From Rutstroemia sp. NJR-2017a BVV2 (Eukaryota > Ascomycota > Leotiomycetes > Helotiales > Rutstroemiaceae): DNA of 64,000 nucleotides. The position numbers and the translations under genes are program-made. Below are positions 44,401-56,744 of this stretch, in pieces. The notes under the pieces were generated by a model, which ran no database searches, had not been told where the DNA came from, and saw nothing but the letters and a program-made list of their open reading frames with translations. The stretch is taken from NCBI GenBank assembly GCA_002946415.1, contig NJPS01000077.1, forward strand, positions 1 to 64,000, in the 5' to 3' direction. Positions within the stretch are counted from its first letter, which is position 1. The number at the start of each line of letters is the position of its first letter.

Positions 44401-46616
44401 GGATCCTGGGGCAAAACGGAGGGTAAGTTGAAGTGAGATATTGTTGCTAATGCAGTTTTGGATGACGGCGGAGACTCATGACATGTCGGTAATAGAAGTC
44501 TCCGAGTCGCCCCAAATGTATCTACAACATTGTCCAACATCTCAACGACTGTTTTTGAAGTTGATCCCTCCGTAAGAACACCAGGCGAGCTACCTTTTAG
44601 TCCAAATAGTCTCGGAAGCTTTGACGATGTTGCAGGGAGCGAGGAAAAGGAAACACGTTTTTTCGCAGAAAGGTTTTCCGGGCTCAGACAGCTCTGCGTA
44701 GATTTGAACATAGTCCTAGTATCGTGTGGATCCTTCGTCAAGGGAAAGTTTAGAGATTCTTGTGAGGAGGACTTAGCACGAGAAGGGTTTGTGCCAAGGA
44801 TATGACGCTTGGTGAAGCTTTCAGGGTTAGACGGGACTGGTGAGGTAGGGAGTGTAGGCAGTATGCTCGAATGTCGATGATAATCTTCCTTGTCATCGTA
44901 CTGACTGATAGCATCACCGTTAGTTAAGTCAATGCTTGATTTTGGACGTTTGTTTGACAATTGATCATCGTATTCCTGGGCCCTCTTTAGTCCAACGCTC
45001 ATGAATTTACCCTCTTGCATGCTTTCACGTTGGGAAGACGAGATCGCATTCGGTGAATCTGACAGCGATGGCGACATTGGGGAAGATGCGAGTGGTCGAG
45101 CAAAATCGATGGGTAATATTCCTGCTTTGGAGGGATCTGAAGATGAGTCTTCGCTCGACTCAAAATTCTGAAGATGGTCGGAGGAAGGATTTGCATCGAG
45201 CGGCTTGTTATGTAGGGATGTGAGGTTACTGGTAGTTAGTTGCTGTTTATCGATGTGATCTCCATTCTTCTTTTGAGAGAGCTCGATCTCCCGCATCACC
45301 TCTTCGTCGGAATCGTACGTCTCATCACTCATACCAGCACCGAAATCAACAAGTCTTTTTTCATCAACTTCTCTTTCTTCAGCCCCACTAGTACTGTCGA
45401 TTCTTCCATCTTCTTCTTCTCCCGGAAGTGCAAGGACTGACTGAAGGTTCTCTGGATAAAGATCCTCCACGGCCTCGAGGCTGGTTTTAACGCTAGACTC
45501 AAATGAACTAGACTGAACGAATGTCTCGAACGATGGTGATGCGTCGACACCACCATTACGTTCGTCTTGAATCAACGAATCGACCATTTCTCGGTGTTCG
45601 GATTCGTGTATCCATCCACCTGGCTGAGAATGGCGAGGGTCTGCTGACATAGAAAACATGACTTCCGCAGGGAACGGACTACTGCCAGAATCGGCATTAG
45701 TCATTTTAGCTTTTCGCCGACGAGTCTCATCTTTCCACAGCTCAGCCATACTCGGCACTAATTTTTCATTCGGATCAAGAGGTTGAAGGAGTTCCACAAA
45801 GTCATGATGGAGTGGGCGTGGTTTGACGTCCTTCCTGTTGAGTATATCTTGGACGCAAATATCCACCTCGATTGAACAATGACTGACGCGGGGAAGCAAT
45901 GCTTCGTCTGTAACAATCTGACTAGGGATGGAGCGGTCATGCCAAAGGTGCATTGAAGAGGATATCTCTTCATATCGCGGTACGGGGTTCCGAAAAGAGA
46001 CCTTGCTGCAGTCGATATAACCGCATCCATACAAATTATAATCGGCCATCCACTGGAGGAGATATTGGAGATGAGCCTCGTATGGCTGGAAGATGCGCTT
46101 CATAATTACGCCTTGCCGCAAGAGATCCGCGAGACGGGTCATGACGATTGGATTCAGCATGTATATTTTTAGGTAGAACTGGTAACCGACATGGTATCCA
46201 TAGAAAGGAATGCCTTTGACCAAGGTGATGCGTGCCACAAACCTGGCATTTCCATCGTAGGCATTGCGCCGATAACTTATGGCCAAAGCATAGTCGATGG
46301 ACAAGTGAAGTCGGTGAATATAAGCGCCCACTAGAAACTGTCAATGGCATTGAAGAGAGCATTCAGTAGTAGAGAACTCACCTTCTTCATCATTCAGGTT
46401 ACCATTGTACTCGACATACATGTAGGGAAGTGCGCCATGGATATGAGCACAGACTTTTTGACCGGTATCCGTCGCGCCGAAGACTCTGATTACAGGAACC
46501 GAAGGTTCTTTGTGGAGTTGAGAAGCTCTTACATTTCGTCTTAATTTGGGATCGAACTGTGTAGGAGCAGCTTGATAATGATCGATGCAGTTGAGCTGTA
46601 CTCGGAACAGATCCAT
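41412..46616 (-). CDS. REV3: DNA polymerase zeta catalytic subunit
   Basis: B-family translesion polymerase that extends from damaged or mispaired termini. Two exons on the minus strand (46616-46382, 46330-41412) give 1717 residues, normal for fungi. The N-terminal domain begins MDLFRVQLNCIDHYQAAP and continues VGAYIHRLHLSIDYAL. Residues of about 190-650 are a poorly conserved Ser/Asp-rich insert. Polymerase motifs: DPDILTGYEV in the exonuclease-like domain, motif A DFQSLYPSVMIAYNYCYS near 1175, motif B KLIANVTYGYTSASFSGRM, motif C YGDTDSLF near 1341. The C-terminus has two cysteine clusters, CLVCKEKL...CSGC and CQTCSG...CDSKDC; the second is the iron-sulphur site that recruits Pol31/Pol32 in yeast. 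Nothing looks broken. Confidence 0.96.
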
Positions 46617-47025
46617 AACAAGCCAAACATATTAGGGCGGTGGTACCTGGAGTAAGAAGTGAGTAATCGTAGACATCAGGTTTCGTTTCTTCGCATTGAT
46701 ATGGTCGCTCTTCGTCTTTGTAGCGCGAAATGCTGCGCCATTTTAATGTTCAAATATCTTACACGTCTTTGACGCGACTCTCGGCGCGCGGACACGTGCC
46801 ATGCTCTAAATCTTAATCCTGCCTTAGAGGTTACCTAGCGGCAAAATCCAAGGTGCTCTGGATCTGTTAGGGATGCGCAACATCTCCCCGCAGACTTTCA
46901 CTTCAGCTGCAAATACATTCTACATCTATTCTTTTACCCAGAGGGACAACGGGAGATCGAAGTCCATAATTCCACAGGCCATCTTCATTTTCTTACGTAC
47001 TGCTTGAAGTTACTGTTCAGTCAAG
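46617..47025. promoter_or_regulatory. Divergent promoter REV3 / SLU7
   Basis: 409 bases between start codons of two divergent genes. It contains MluI-like and GC-rich words (TTTGACGCGACTC and GGCGCGCGG-type sequence near 46770-46790), which could be cell-cycle-linked, but that is speculation from sequence alone. Confidence 0.5.
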
Positions 47026-48441
47026 ATGCCTCCAGCAGGTGCACAACCTCGAAAGCCAGAGGTTTCTGCTCAGAACAAGGACCAGAACGAATATATTCCC
47101 GCTTTCATCGCGAAGCGGCCCTTCTATATTGACGATGACGATAATACCGATTATCTTGAACATCAGCGTCTTCAGAAGGCGCAATCCGATCAATCAAAAT
47201 GGTACGATCGAGGGAAGAAACTGGGGCCCGCAGCTACCAAGTTCCGGAAGGGCGCCTGTGAGAACTGCGGAGCCATGTCACATAAGAAGAACGATTGCTT
47301 GAGCCGGCCAAGAGCGAAAGGCGCAAAATGGACCGGAAAAGATATCCAGGCGGATGAAGTCATACAGGATGTCGACTTAGGATGGGATGCGAAGAGGGAT
47401 CGATGGAATGGATATGATCCAAAGGAATACAAAGCTGTGACGGACGAGTATGCACAACTGGAGGAATTGAAGAAGCAGGTCCAGAGTGGGGAAAATAAAG
47501 ATGAGGAAGAAGCAGGAGAGGACGGCGATGATGGAGCGAAGTATGCAGAAGAATCAGATATGGGGAGACACCAAAGCACATCTACGAGACAGCTCAGAAT
47601 ACGCGAGGACACGGCGAAATACTTGCTGAATCTTGATTTGGACTCTGCAAAATACGATCCGAAGACCAGATCTATGGTAGATAGTGGAGCGACTGCTGAC
47701 CAGGCCGCTGCGCTTGTCGCCGAGGAAGGGTTTATGAGGGCTTCGGGAGATGCTGCTGAGTTTGAGAAGGCTCAAAAATATGCTTGGGAGTCTCAAGAGA
47801 AAGCAGGCGACACGAAGTTACATTTACAAGCAAATCCTACCTCTGGCGAGTATTATCGGCGCAAAGAAAAGGAGGAGGCTGAGGCCAAAAGGCAGGCGCA
47901 TAAGAAGATGCTCACGGAGAAATACGGCGCAGGCAGCAATCCCATGGCAGCAGCACTTAGGGACGCTGCTGTCATTGAGTCAGAAAAGTATGTCGAATAT
48001 GATGAACTGGGTGGGATCAAGGGAGCTCCGAAGGCAGCTGCGAAATCGAAGTATCCAGAAGATGTCCTCATCAACAACCATACTTCTGTGTGGGGTAGCT
48101 GGTGGTCGAATTTCAAATGGGGTTATTCTTGCTGTCACTCGGTGGTTAAGAACAGTTACTGCGTTGGGGAAACTGGTAAAAGAGCTCTTGAGGATGCAGA
48201 ACGTGCTCGGACGGGAGGGATTCTCGAAGAGGATAACAAAGAAGACGACGTAGAAAATGAGGTCTCTCAAAAGGAAACGGAGAACTCAAATCCTGTTGTC
48301 AAGCAGACGGTAAAGAAACGGACTGTGGATGAAATGCATGGTGGAGTCACTGAAGAGGACATGGATGCATGGAAGAAGAAACGCATGACGGCTGATGATC
48401 CTATGAATGCTTTCCTAGGTAAAGATGAATTACTGAAATAG
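47026..48441 (+). CDS. SLU7: Pre-mRNA splicing factor SLU7
   Basis: Second-step splicing factor that holds the 3' exon for AG choice. Single exon, 471 residues, with no intron needed. The CCHC zinc knuckle lies at about residues 78-92 ([14 protein letters not shown]). Family blocks are [56 protein letters not shown] and [15 protein letters not shown] with [18 protein letters not shown]. The C-terminus is acidic and Lys-rich. It is the only long multi-domain gene here without an intron. It is of interest beside the unusual introns elsewhere in the window, because this factor acts on 3' splice-site use. Confidence 0.96.
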   Translation: MPPAGAQPRKPEVSAQNKDQNEYIPAFIAKRPFYIDDDDNTDYLEHQRLQKAQSDQSKWYDRGKKLGPAATKFRKGACENCGAMSHKKNDCLSRPRAKGAKWTGKDIQADEVIQDVDLGWDAKRDRWNGYDPKEYKAVTDEYAQLEELKKQVQSGENKDEEEAGEDGDDGAKYAEESDMGRHQSTSTRQLRIREDTAKYLLNLDLDSAKYDPKTRSMVDSGATADQAAALVAEEGFMRASGDAAEFEKAQKYAWESQEKAGDTKLHLQANPTSGEYYRRKEKEEAEAKRQAHKKMLTEKYGAGSNPMAAALRDAAVIESEKYVEYDELGGIKGAPKAAAKSKYPEDVLINNHTSVWGSWWSNFKWGYSCCHSVVKNSYCVGETGKRALEDAERARTGGILEEDNKEDDVENEVSQKETENSNPVVKQTVKKRTVDEMHGGVTEEDMDAWKKKRMTADDPMNAFLGKDELLK

Positions 48442-48867
48442 TGGGTTCACGATCGACTTACATTGGGACGGTAGCTATTTAGCGGGCGTTTTGGGGCGCA
48501 ATCTAAAGTGCATTTGTTTTCCATAGAGGTGCTTGAAAGAAAGAGACCAAGAGTATGTGCATAATATTAAGGGGTATTTCTGCTCAGGAGATTAACAGGG
48601 CTTGTTCTGCTATGCATCACTGGTGCTAGGTACATCGATCACTTTGAGATACTTCAGCCAGGTGAGATAATACAAAGGCTAGCCAGGCCAGAATGAGACA
48701 ATTATTACGGCATTAGAAGTTCGTATATTCATGATGGCAGACAATTTTTATTGCGTGGCTTGACGCTCATAGGTCTGCTTTACATTTTTGAGTAACCACC
48801 CATGGACCGATGCTAAAATGATCCTGCGTGAAATGACCAGAGAGGGAATTTTTTCAGAATGATTCCT
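48442..48867. other. Intergenic, SLU7 and RPS9 3' ends
   Basis: About 425 bases between converging genes; presumably both 3' untranslated regions. I see nothing else in it. Confidence 0.55.
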
Positions 48868-49760
48868 CTACTCCTCATCCTCTTCCTCCTCAGCATCGTC
48901 CTTCTTCTCGGCGGCCTTGGCCTTCTTCCTCCTGACACGACCTGGGCGTCCGCCACCAAACGGCGAGCTCAAAGCGAAATCGATGTGCTTTTGGGAATCA
49001 AGACGAACAACGAAGGATGGGACATTGACGATCTGCTTGCCAACACGGATATGTCTTTGGCGGATGAGAACACGGGCATGATGGATGGACTTTGCGAGGC
49101 CAAGCTTGTAGACACAGGTTTGTAGACGACGCTCCAAGAAATCTTCAATCTTCAAGGCCAACACGTAATCGAGCTTCATGCGGGATTCGTCGAGAACACC
49201 GACACGAACCAGACGGCGAATGAGCGCGTTACCTTCGAAAAGTCTCTTGGGGTCCTTCTCGTCTAGGGTGAGCAATTGACTGGAATGAATTAGTACATTA
49301 GAAATTCGCGAATGGAAATGTTATAAGTACCGGGCAGCACGACGGATCTTGGAGAGAGTCAACTGGACACGCCAGACCTCACGCTTGTTGCGGAGACCAT
49401 ACTCGCCAACGAGCTTCAATTCGGAGTCCCTAAGGATAAATCAGTGACATGAACAGAGACAAGCTCTGATACAGTGGTCCACTTACAAACGAGCACTCTC
49501 GAAACTACGATTCAATTAGCACAAAACCTATGCGTTAGGAGTCTGAATACACTTACGGACGACGAGGGACTTTGTAAGTCTTGGAATATGAACGACTGTT
49601 GAGGAGTTAGCAGATGTCCAAAAAGACCAGACACTAGATTTTTGCGCAACACAGCAGATATTCCAGAATATCAACTCTTGCACAAAAACCTCTCGAAGCC
49701 AGCATGATGACTTTCTCTAGGTCATGAATAGGAATTGGATTGGATCACGTACGGAGCCAT
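48868..49760 (-). CDS. RPS9: 40S ribosomal protein S9 (uS4)
   Basis: Primary rRNA-binding protein of the small subunit, important for decoding fidelity. Five coding exons on the minus strand (49760-49753, 49595-49557, 49504-49487, 49429-49331, 49279-48868) give 191 residues. The N-terminus is assembled from very short exons: 8 bases (M-A-P), 39 bases and 18 bases, reading [20 protein letters not shown] then [20 protein letters not shown]. The S4 RNA-binding domain includes [20 protein letters not shown] and [20 protein letters not shown]. The acidic C-terminus ([10 protein letters not shown]) is usual. All four introns lie in the first half of the gene, as in many fungal ribosomal-protein genes. 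Confidence 0.96.
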
Positions 49761-50061
49761 GGTTGCGGATGCGATTCGAAAGGTTGTCGAATCGTTTGCT
49801 GGCTGAGGCGGTTGTCGATGGTCGTGAAGATATTGATCGTTTGGAAAATGTTCCACTGAAAGTATTTCGCAACGCGGTCGGGCGTTGTCGAAATTAGGGC
49901 AATTAACCCACACTAACCTATATTTGGTAAGACAGTCAAATTAAGCGAAAATTTCGAAAGTTGAAGTGGATGATATTGGCAGCAACTTCGAGATAGAAAG
50001 ATCATCGACAAATTCTCAACTACCTCGACCTCCCTTCGATAACCCATCCAACAACGACAAA
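49761..50061. promoter_or_regulatory. Shared divergent ribosomal-protein promoter (RPS9/RPL21)
   Basis: 301 bases between the start codons of two ribosomal-protein genes read apart, which fits coordinated expression. Candidate words in it are ATTAGGGCA and TTAACCCACACTAACC (about 49894-49918), reminiscent of the telobox/HomolE-like elements of fungal ribosomal genes. The match is by eye only. Confidence 0.55.
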
Positions 50062-50823
50062 ATGGGTCACCCAGCAGGTCTCCGTGCCGGTACTCGGGTG
50101 AGTTACGAATTCCTTTTTTTGGGGGGCGATTGAGGTGTTTTGCGACTTCAAATCGATACGGCGAACGATGACGACTCCTGAACTTTTCACTGATTCGTCT
50201 TGCAGTATGCCTTCAGCAGAAACTTCAAAGATCATGGTATGATCAAGTTGTCGACCTACTTGCGCCAATACAAGTACGTGAATTGTCCCAGGAGAATACG
50301 AGGACTTTTTGATCACTAACAATTTGTAGGGTCGGTGACATAGTCGATATCAAGGCAAACGGTGCTGTTCAGAAGGGGTACGTCGCATCATTAAACTCTC
50401 CGACCACTTAGATTTTCTCGAAAAGATTGAGGCGGAGGAAACGAGCACAATTCGGGAAAGCATCACAACCGGTATACTGACTTGCTTCGCAGTATGCCCC
50501 ACAAGGTCTACCACGGAAAGACTGGTGTCGTCTATAACGTTACCAAGAGTGCTGTTGGTGTCATCATCTACAAGAAGGTGAAGCACAGGTACATCGAGAA
50601 GCGCGTCAACCTCAGAATCGAGCACGTTTCTCTTTCCCGATCAAGAGAGGAATTCGTTCGCCGAGTCAAGAAGAACGCCGAGTTGAAGAAGCAGTCGAAG
50701 GCTGATGGAACCCACGTCCACTTGAAGAGACAACCAGCGATGCCCAGAGAAGCCAGAACTATTTCGATGAAGGAGAACGTACCGGAGACTATCGTGCCAG
50801 TCGCATACGAGACGACCATCTAG
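50062..50823 (+). CDS. RPL21: 60S ribosomal protein L21 (eL21)
   Basis: Large-subunit ribosomal protein. Four exons (50062-50097, 50206-50273, 50330-50377, 50493-50823) give 160 residues, the expected length. It reads MGHPAGLRAGTRYAFSRNFK, DHGMIKLSTYLRQYKVGDIV, GAVQKGMPHKVYHGKTGVVY, RVNLRIEHVSLSRSREEFV and ends VPVAYETTI. All three introns (108, 56 and 115 bases) have good GT/AG ends. It is divergent from RPS9. Confidence 0.97.
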
Positions 50824-53800
50824 GCTTTGATGGGTCTAGTTTTGTTTGGGTTTCTTTGCGGGATTTGATCACGATGGGGTCAGAGGCTTCTAGAGTTGCA
50901 TTAAAAAGCTAAATTGCAATACCTTTAAGAATCTGACAATTTCTCGGACATTGGTTGCGAAGTCGTGTGAAGATGTGTGAGTTGCCAGCCATTGATGAAA
51001 TGTGATTCTGTGTTTATCGTCAAGGTTTGTTTCAATATTTTTCTTGCTTCAGGAGCCGTATTTGTCACGCTTAGGTAGAAGATCTCCCACTTCTTCGAAG
51101 CCCTCACAAGTGTTCCAAGAATAATCCATTCAAGTACGGGTGTTTGATCACCAGAAGCGCTGAGCTTCCTGTGGCTGCCCTGCCTGAATTACAATGTGGT
51201 GGTAGATTCCTTCCGTATCTTGGATTGCCGCAAAGCACACTCTGCGGATCATCCCGTGGAGTAGTGCTAACATGCAATCAAGAATTAGTCAAACTTCCGC
51301 GGCTGTGGCCCTTGGAGAACCAGCAGAGCGTTGTTTTACTAGTAGAGTAATTGCATCTGGCCAGGTCAGCCTTTTCGTCAGAATGCTCCTAGACCCGTAC
51401 ATGCAACTTCGAAAATATTAGCCTTTCCGTCAAAGTTGGTTTCATCGAGTGCACCAGAGGTTGATGTGAGTATATCAGAGATGAGAATATGATCGCCGCG
51501 AAATTGCTAAACCATTGTCTATATATGAGGCTCCCTTATAGTTCCAAGGATACCGTTTTGAGAAGCTTAACACATCTTTATCACTAGCAAAAGTAAATAT
51601 AAACTTGACGTGGAGACAACAATGAAACATAGGAGCTAGAGTTTAAAATCCATTCTTGAATACTATGCATGTGACTAGTAAGTAAAGTATGGAGAAGTGC
51701 GACTGAGTAGTCCTCCACTTTTGCATACTGGTCTTGCACCCTCATCTGTGCCCATCTGAGTTAGATCTCACATCCCACTTATCGTCAAGTAGGTACAACA
51801 GTACTCTGTAGAGGGTCGAATGGCCGGCCGAGGCTTTCCAGAGTAGTTCAAACCCGGGCTGAAAGGTTTACGCTGGCACTCTTTGACGGCGCTACAAGAC
51901 CGACGTTTGCCATTCTCCCCGTTCTCGTACTCGAGCTTGGTCATATTCGTATTCCTACTTACGAACAGTCTAACTAATCGGAGGCTTCTCGTGTGAATGT
52001 GATAAACATGCCATCCCGCAAAATGCGGGGAGGATATTAGGTAAGTTGCAGCGCCCCTGCACACCAATTGGGATAGCTGATCGACTGCTTGGAGGAGGTC
52101 CTCGTACGGCAGGTGGGTAGCTTGGTGATCAAACCAGGATGTCGTTCGCAAGCTGTGAGCAGTCGTTAGAGATTCCCAAGAAGGAAGGAAGCATGAAAGG
52201 TGCTTTGACAGCGGAGCCATGAATAGCAAGTACAGTACCTAGGTGCTGCAAAAAGCATTGGTGCACATTGCACAGCTTCTGATACAGTACCTACCCACGC
52301 AGCACGCTACCTGCTCCATCTCGCATCAGCTCTTATTGCGGTACGGAGCGAAGTGGCACGAGTGGCACGAGTGGGTGCTGGATGGAGCTGGGTTGGAACT
52401 TGCTTGGCCAACAAGTCCACGCAACGCAACCCTGCTTATCTCGTCCGTCTTCCACCTTCCAAGTTACCACGCAACCGACACACGTGGATGATCTGTTGTC
52501 GACATGATTTCCTAGGTAGGCATGTGCTGACTACACTCCATCTGATACTCCATCTGATAGATTGATTGATTTTACTTTTTACAGATCTCAAACAATTGGA
52601 ATTGCTGTTCCTCCCTCCTCCCTTTCTTTGCATTATCTTGGACGGAAAAGGAGGGAATTGGAGACTCTTTGATTAATTAATATGTGTGTCGGACCTATTC
52701 TTACTCGTGTGCCGATTCGATAGTCGATAGTGTACCTTACCTTATCGTATTTGCTGATGCTGATGCTGCTGGCTCCTGCTAACTAGACTCCGAGCGACTG
52801 GAGTAGCTAATACTTCCGTACGGAGCACAGTAGCTATTCTTGCACAGCCGTGTTCTCCTCTGGCTATTCCTTGTCTAGCAGCGTACAAAGTCGTAATGAC
52901 TGTCCGTGCTGAGTTGTACTCACTCCCTCGCTCCGTCCTTGGTACCTTTCGCAGTGCAGTGCAGCTTGCATGCCCCGGTGTTCATGCTGTGTCATGTCAT
53001 GTGTAATCTGCAATCCGTAATCAATCATTTCATCTTCCTGCTGTCCATCTTCCCTTCTTCCTTGTTCCCTTGCTCCCGTCTTCCTTTCCTGCCTTCTTCC
53101 CTTCTTCCCATCCAAAGACTCCCTGTGTTCTTTGCCTGTTCTTTGCCTGATTTCATTGTTCGCCGACTGCCGACTTCGGCTGGATCTTTTGATTGGGCTG
53201 TATTGAGCGCCTAACAGAGCTAACGAGGCCAAATGACGCGCCGTATTCTTACTCTCACGTCTACATCCTTACCCTCTACCCTTACCCTTTTCTGAATTCA
53301 TTAGAACCTTCGAACTCCTCTGATGGGAAAAAGCAATTTCTAAAGTACTTCGTGCTCTCTCCAAACCTACCTTTTGCTTCATCTTCTTCTTTTCTTATTC
53401 TGCCCTCGGTACCATTCTGCCGTTCTTCGCTCCCGTACACCTTTATCTTCTACGTTCGCAAGGTCTCACAATATGGATTCAAATGCGACGACGTTATCAA
53501 AGGGTTTCTAATTCCAACTTACCTAACCAACTCCCCCGACCAGGAAAAGAGTTGCTGTACAGCGGGTATAATCGACGTAATCGATAATTCTGCCATCCCT
53601 CTCAGCGGTTCCTTCGGCGGCAGCCATTTCCAGGTTCTTATTGGGGACCAGGCTCTAAGCCTCTCAGAAAGGCGTACAACAACCGTTAACTCCATCAGTA
53701 GCCTCAAATGTCCGAGTAAGTACTTATATTCTACTTCTAGATTTTTTTTTTTTTCATTCTACATATACTTTGCTAGCAGCACAGCTAGTCTACCAAATAA

Positions 53801-53961
53801 TGAAACGGCACAACTAATAATGTATTTAATTTTCCAGCTTTATTCATATTGCTGGCTGGCCTCAGTATAATCACCGTCACTCCTTACAGCATATCCGATC
53901 TCTTTCCGGATCGTCCACGCGGTCGATCTCAAAGTCAATCTCCACTACCACGGTGCCGACA
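50824..53961. other. Long intergenic region and SEC2 leader
   Basis: About 3.1 kb without a supportable gene, the largest gap in the window. Minus-strand and plus-strand frames (51768-52229, 52243-52565, 52864-53232) are short and lack family traits. From about 53030 the plus strand becomes very C/T-rich (TTCCTTCTTCCC runs), then shows a good intron at 53716-53837. The second half is therefore probably the promoter and spliced 5' leader of SEC2. Confidence 0.5.
53716..53837 (+). other. Probable intron in the SEC2 5' leader
   Basis: A strong donor GTAAGTACTT at 53716 and a pyrimidine-preceded acceptor TTTTCCAG ending at 53837 bracket 122 bases, 124 bases before the SEC2 start codon. A 225-codon frame that reads through it (53193-53870) is not protein-like. 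This is a prediction from splice signals only. Confidence 0.5.
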
Positions 53962-56023
53962 ATGGCTACAGTCTCGAACGCCCCTGGGATACCGGTATCC
54001 AGAGTCCTCACGCCCTCCTACAGCGACGAAGGCGAGAACTTGAGCACGCTTCCGGACCCGCGGAGTCGAACGATGTCACCAGCGAACGATCCCAGTTGCG
54101 CGACGACTCCACCACAACATCTCGATTTTAGTAACGAAATTACTACATTAAGCAATAAGCTGATAAATGCCATCAACCAGCAGACGAACCTCGACGATAC
54201 TTTGACAGCCACCCGACATGAGCTTGAGACTTCCCGAGAACGAGTGAGACAACTCGAACGCGAGAATGCGGAACACAAATCGTTGGTTTCTAATGGGATC
54301 TTGATACAAAGCTCTGTTGCAGAGGCGGAGAAGAACAAGCTTCTTGCGACATTGGCGGAGGAAAGAAGAAAACGGGGCGAGGTCGAAAAAGCCAAGAGGA
54401 GCATTGAGCAGGAACTGGAGAATCTGACTACTGCGTTATTTGAGGAGGCTAACAAGGTTTGTATACTACCTTTGCGCGTTGAAACGGGCTAACAAATATC
54501 AGATGGTGAGCACGACGAGAGAGCAGGCACAGAAAGAGTATGAAATTGTGAACAAGAAAAACGAGCAACTCAGAGCGCAACTTCAAGAGGCGGAGAACCT
54601 GTTAAAATCACAACAGCAACAGTTAGCTGAATTGAAGCAAGTGATGGAACATATGAGCGAAGAACAGGATGACCAAACAAACCAGACCAATGGTACTGCG
54701 CCGTCAACTCCAGCCCTGTACCAAGCGGAGTCCAAGGACGACAGTGCACAAAACTCGGATTCGATACAGTCTTCATTAATTCCAGAACCAGTCTCACCTT
54801 CTTTTCCAACTAGTTTCTCGCATCTTATACAGCCGGTCCTCCGTACAGATCTTGGAGCTTATGATGATTTTATCTCCTTACTCAGAATGTCGAAAAATGT
54901 TGTAACCGGAAGTCGCGTGTCCAGTGGATCTTATGGGGCCATCGGACTGGGTCTAGGACTCGGGGCATATACCGGATCGGCTCCCCATGCCCCAAACAAT
55001 AACTCTACATCTTCCTTATCTACGCTGGGCACATTTGGATCTTCACCAGCAACGCCGACCACCCCTGCCTCGATTGTCAGCACCGGATCGAACAACGGAC
55101 CAAACTCTCAGACTCCGCTTAAGGAGACAAAGTTCTACAAACGAGCTCTCGCAGAGGATATCGAGCCAACTCTCCGACTTGACAATGCCCCTAGCTTGTC
55201 GTGGCTGGCCCGAAGGAATGTACTGAACGCTGTGTGTGAGGGTACACTCGTCGTCGAACCAATGCCGGCTTCGACGAGGGCTTACGCATTCCCTTGCTCA
55301 TTATGTGGCGAAAACCGGAAAGACGAGGAGCATGTCCGGAGCCATCGATTCCGTACGAGCGAAAGCGATAATGCACAAAGATACCCACTGTGTCTTTACT
55401 GCCTAGGACGAGTTCGTTCTACGTGTGGTTTTATGAGCTTCCTTCGGGTTTTGAAGGAAGGTCACTGGCGAGGCGAGGATGAGGAATCTGACAAAGCAGC
55501 CTGGGAGGAGAGCGTCAGGTTAAGAGAACGTATGTTCTGGTGCCGCATAGGTGGTGGCGTTATTCCTTCATTACAGCATTGGCATCATGAACCCTCTAGG
55601 AGCCCTCGTACCAGTGAAGACGAAAGAAGGCGCAAACTAAGTGAAGATTCAGAGATCGAGGTGGATATCGTGCCCAAGGATATAACACCAGCTAGCGAAC
55701 TATCGCCAGTCAGTATCCCAGGTACGCTAAGTAGGAAACTCGCTGAGGGTGATATCCCACCCAGTCCTCTCCGAGCGGAATTGGAGAGGTCCGATGCTGC
55801 CGATGCCGATTCTAAACCCGAGGATCGCAAGGAACCCGAACCCGAGAATGTCGCGGCTAGCTCGATAGAAACGACGCAGGACGTTTCAAATACAACAGAG
55901 GGTGTCTTAGATACAACGGAAGAGTCCACACCCTCCATCTCTTCACAACAAACAGAAGGACCAGAAGAAAGCAGCGCAGAGACGAAGAGTTTATCGATCG
56001 CAATTCCCGGCTCCTTCGAGTAA
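53962..56023 (+). CDS. SEC2: Rab guanine nucleotide exchange factor SEC2
   Basis: Activates the Rab GTPase Sec4 on post-Golgi secretory vesicles for polarised exocytosis and hyphal growth. Two exons (53962-54456, 54503-56023) give 671 residues. The Sec2 coiled coil covers about residues 55-225, with LSNKLINAINQQTNLDD, ETSRERVRQLERENAEHKSL and RSIEQELENLTTALFEEANK directly at the splice junction. This last block is the GEF core. A Ser/Thr-rich linker follows. A conserved C-terminal half contains LRTDLGAYDDFISLLRM, FYKRALAEDIEPTLRLDNAP and two Cys pairs, CSLCGEN and CLYCLGRVRSTCGF, then a disordered acidic tail. The 46-base intron (54457-54502) has a weak GTTTGT donor and a good CTAAC branch site. 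Confidence 0.92.
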
Positions 56024-56744
56024 TTTCTCGTACCGGTCCACACCTTCACGTCATTAATGTTCTTGATTTGGGATTTTTGTTCATATTGGGGAATCCGCGC
56101 ACATACGCGCACACGCACAAAACGGAGTTCCGGGGTTATTATATTCCACAAAGCTCCTTGCCATCCGGAGCGAGGGAAGGCGTTTGGGTTGCTGTTCTAT
56201 ACAGGGATACATGGGGCATAAAGCAAAATATATTTTATTAATTGTAAATAGTTACTCCTTTTTTTTTTTTGGCTGGACGGGAAAACAAGCGGCCACTGGC
56301 GTATGTACATCATAATGGATGGGAGAGGGCATAGAAAAGCCGTGCAAATAATGTTATATGAGGTTATGGAGAGTCGAGGGTGGTGGTGGTGGTGGTTGGA
56401 TGAACGGGTATCATGGTCATTGTCAATGTACCAGTGTCTATACGATAGTTTGCGGGTTTTAAAACGGCAGAGCAGCTGTCCTGCCCCTATCCCAGCGTGT
56501 TCGGATACTCAACTAGAATTTATGCGTATGGGTAAATAGACAAAATACTTATAGCGGAAACAAGTACTGTATTAAAAGCAATTTACAACCATCTATCTGT
56601 CTGTGAACAATCGTTGTGATTCGAGGAAGTGAAATTTATTTTATTGTTTCTAGGTACTAGGTACTGTAGTCTAAGTAGTGGCTATTCATAAACAGTAGCA
56701 AGGTACGGCAGTCCGCACAAGCACTCACTCGTCCAGCGATCACT
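56024..56744. other. Intergenic, SEC2 and amidohydrolase 3' ends
   Basis: About 720 bases between convergent genes. It includes a T11 run (56262-56272) and a GGT-repeat (GTGGTGGTGGTGGTGG near 56381). No gene is supported. Confidence 0.5.

Noticed and set aside
51768..52229. 153-codon minus-strand open frame between eL21 and SEC2
   Set aside because: No family similarity, no splice partners and no good start context.
53193..53870. 225-codon open frame before SEC2
   Set aside because: It reads through a clear GTAAGT...TTTTCCAG intron and a C/T-rich leader; its protein is Ser/Phe/Leu-rich with no domain.
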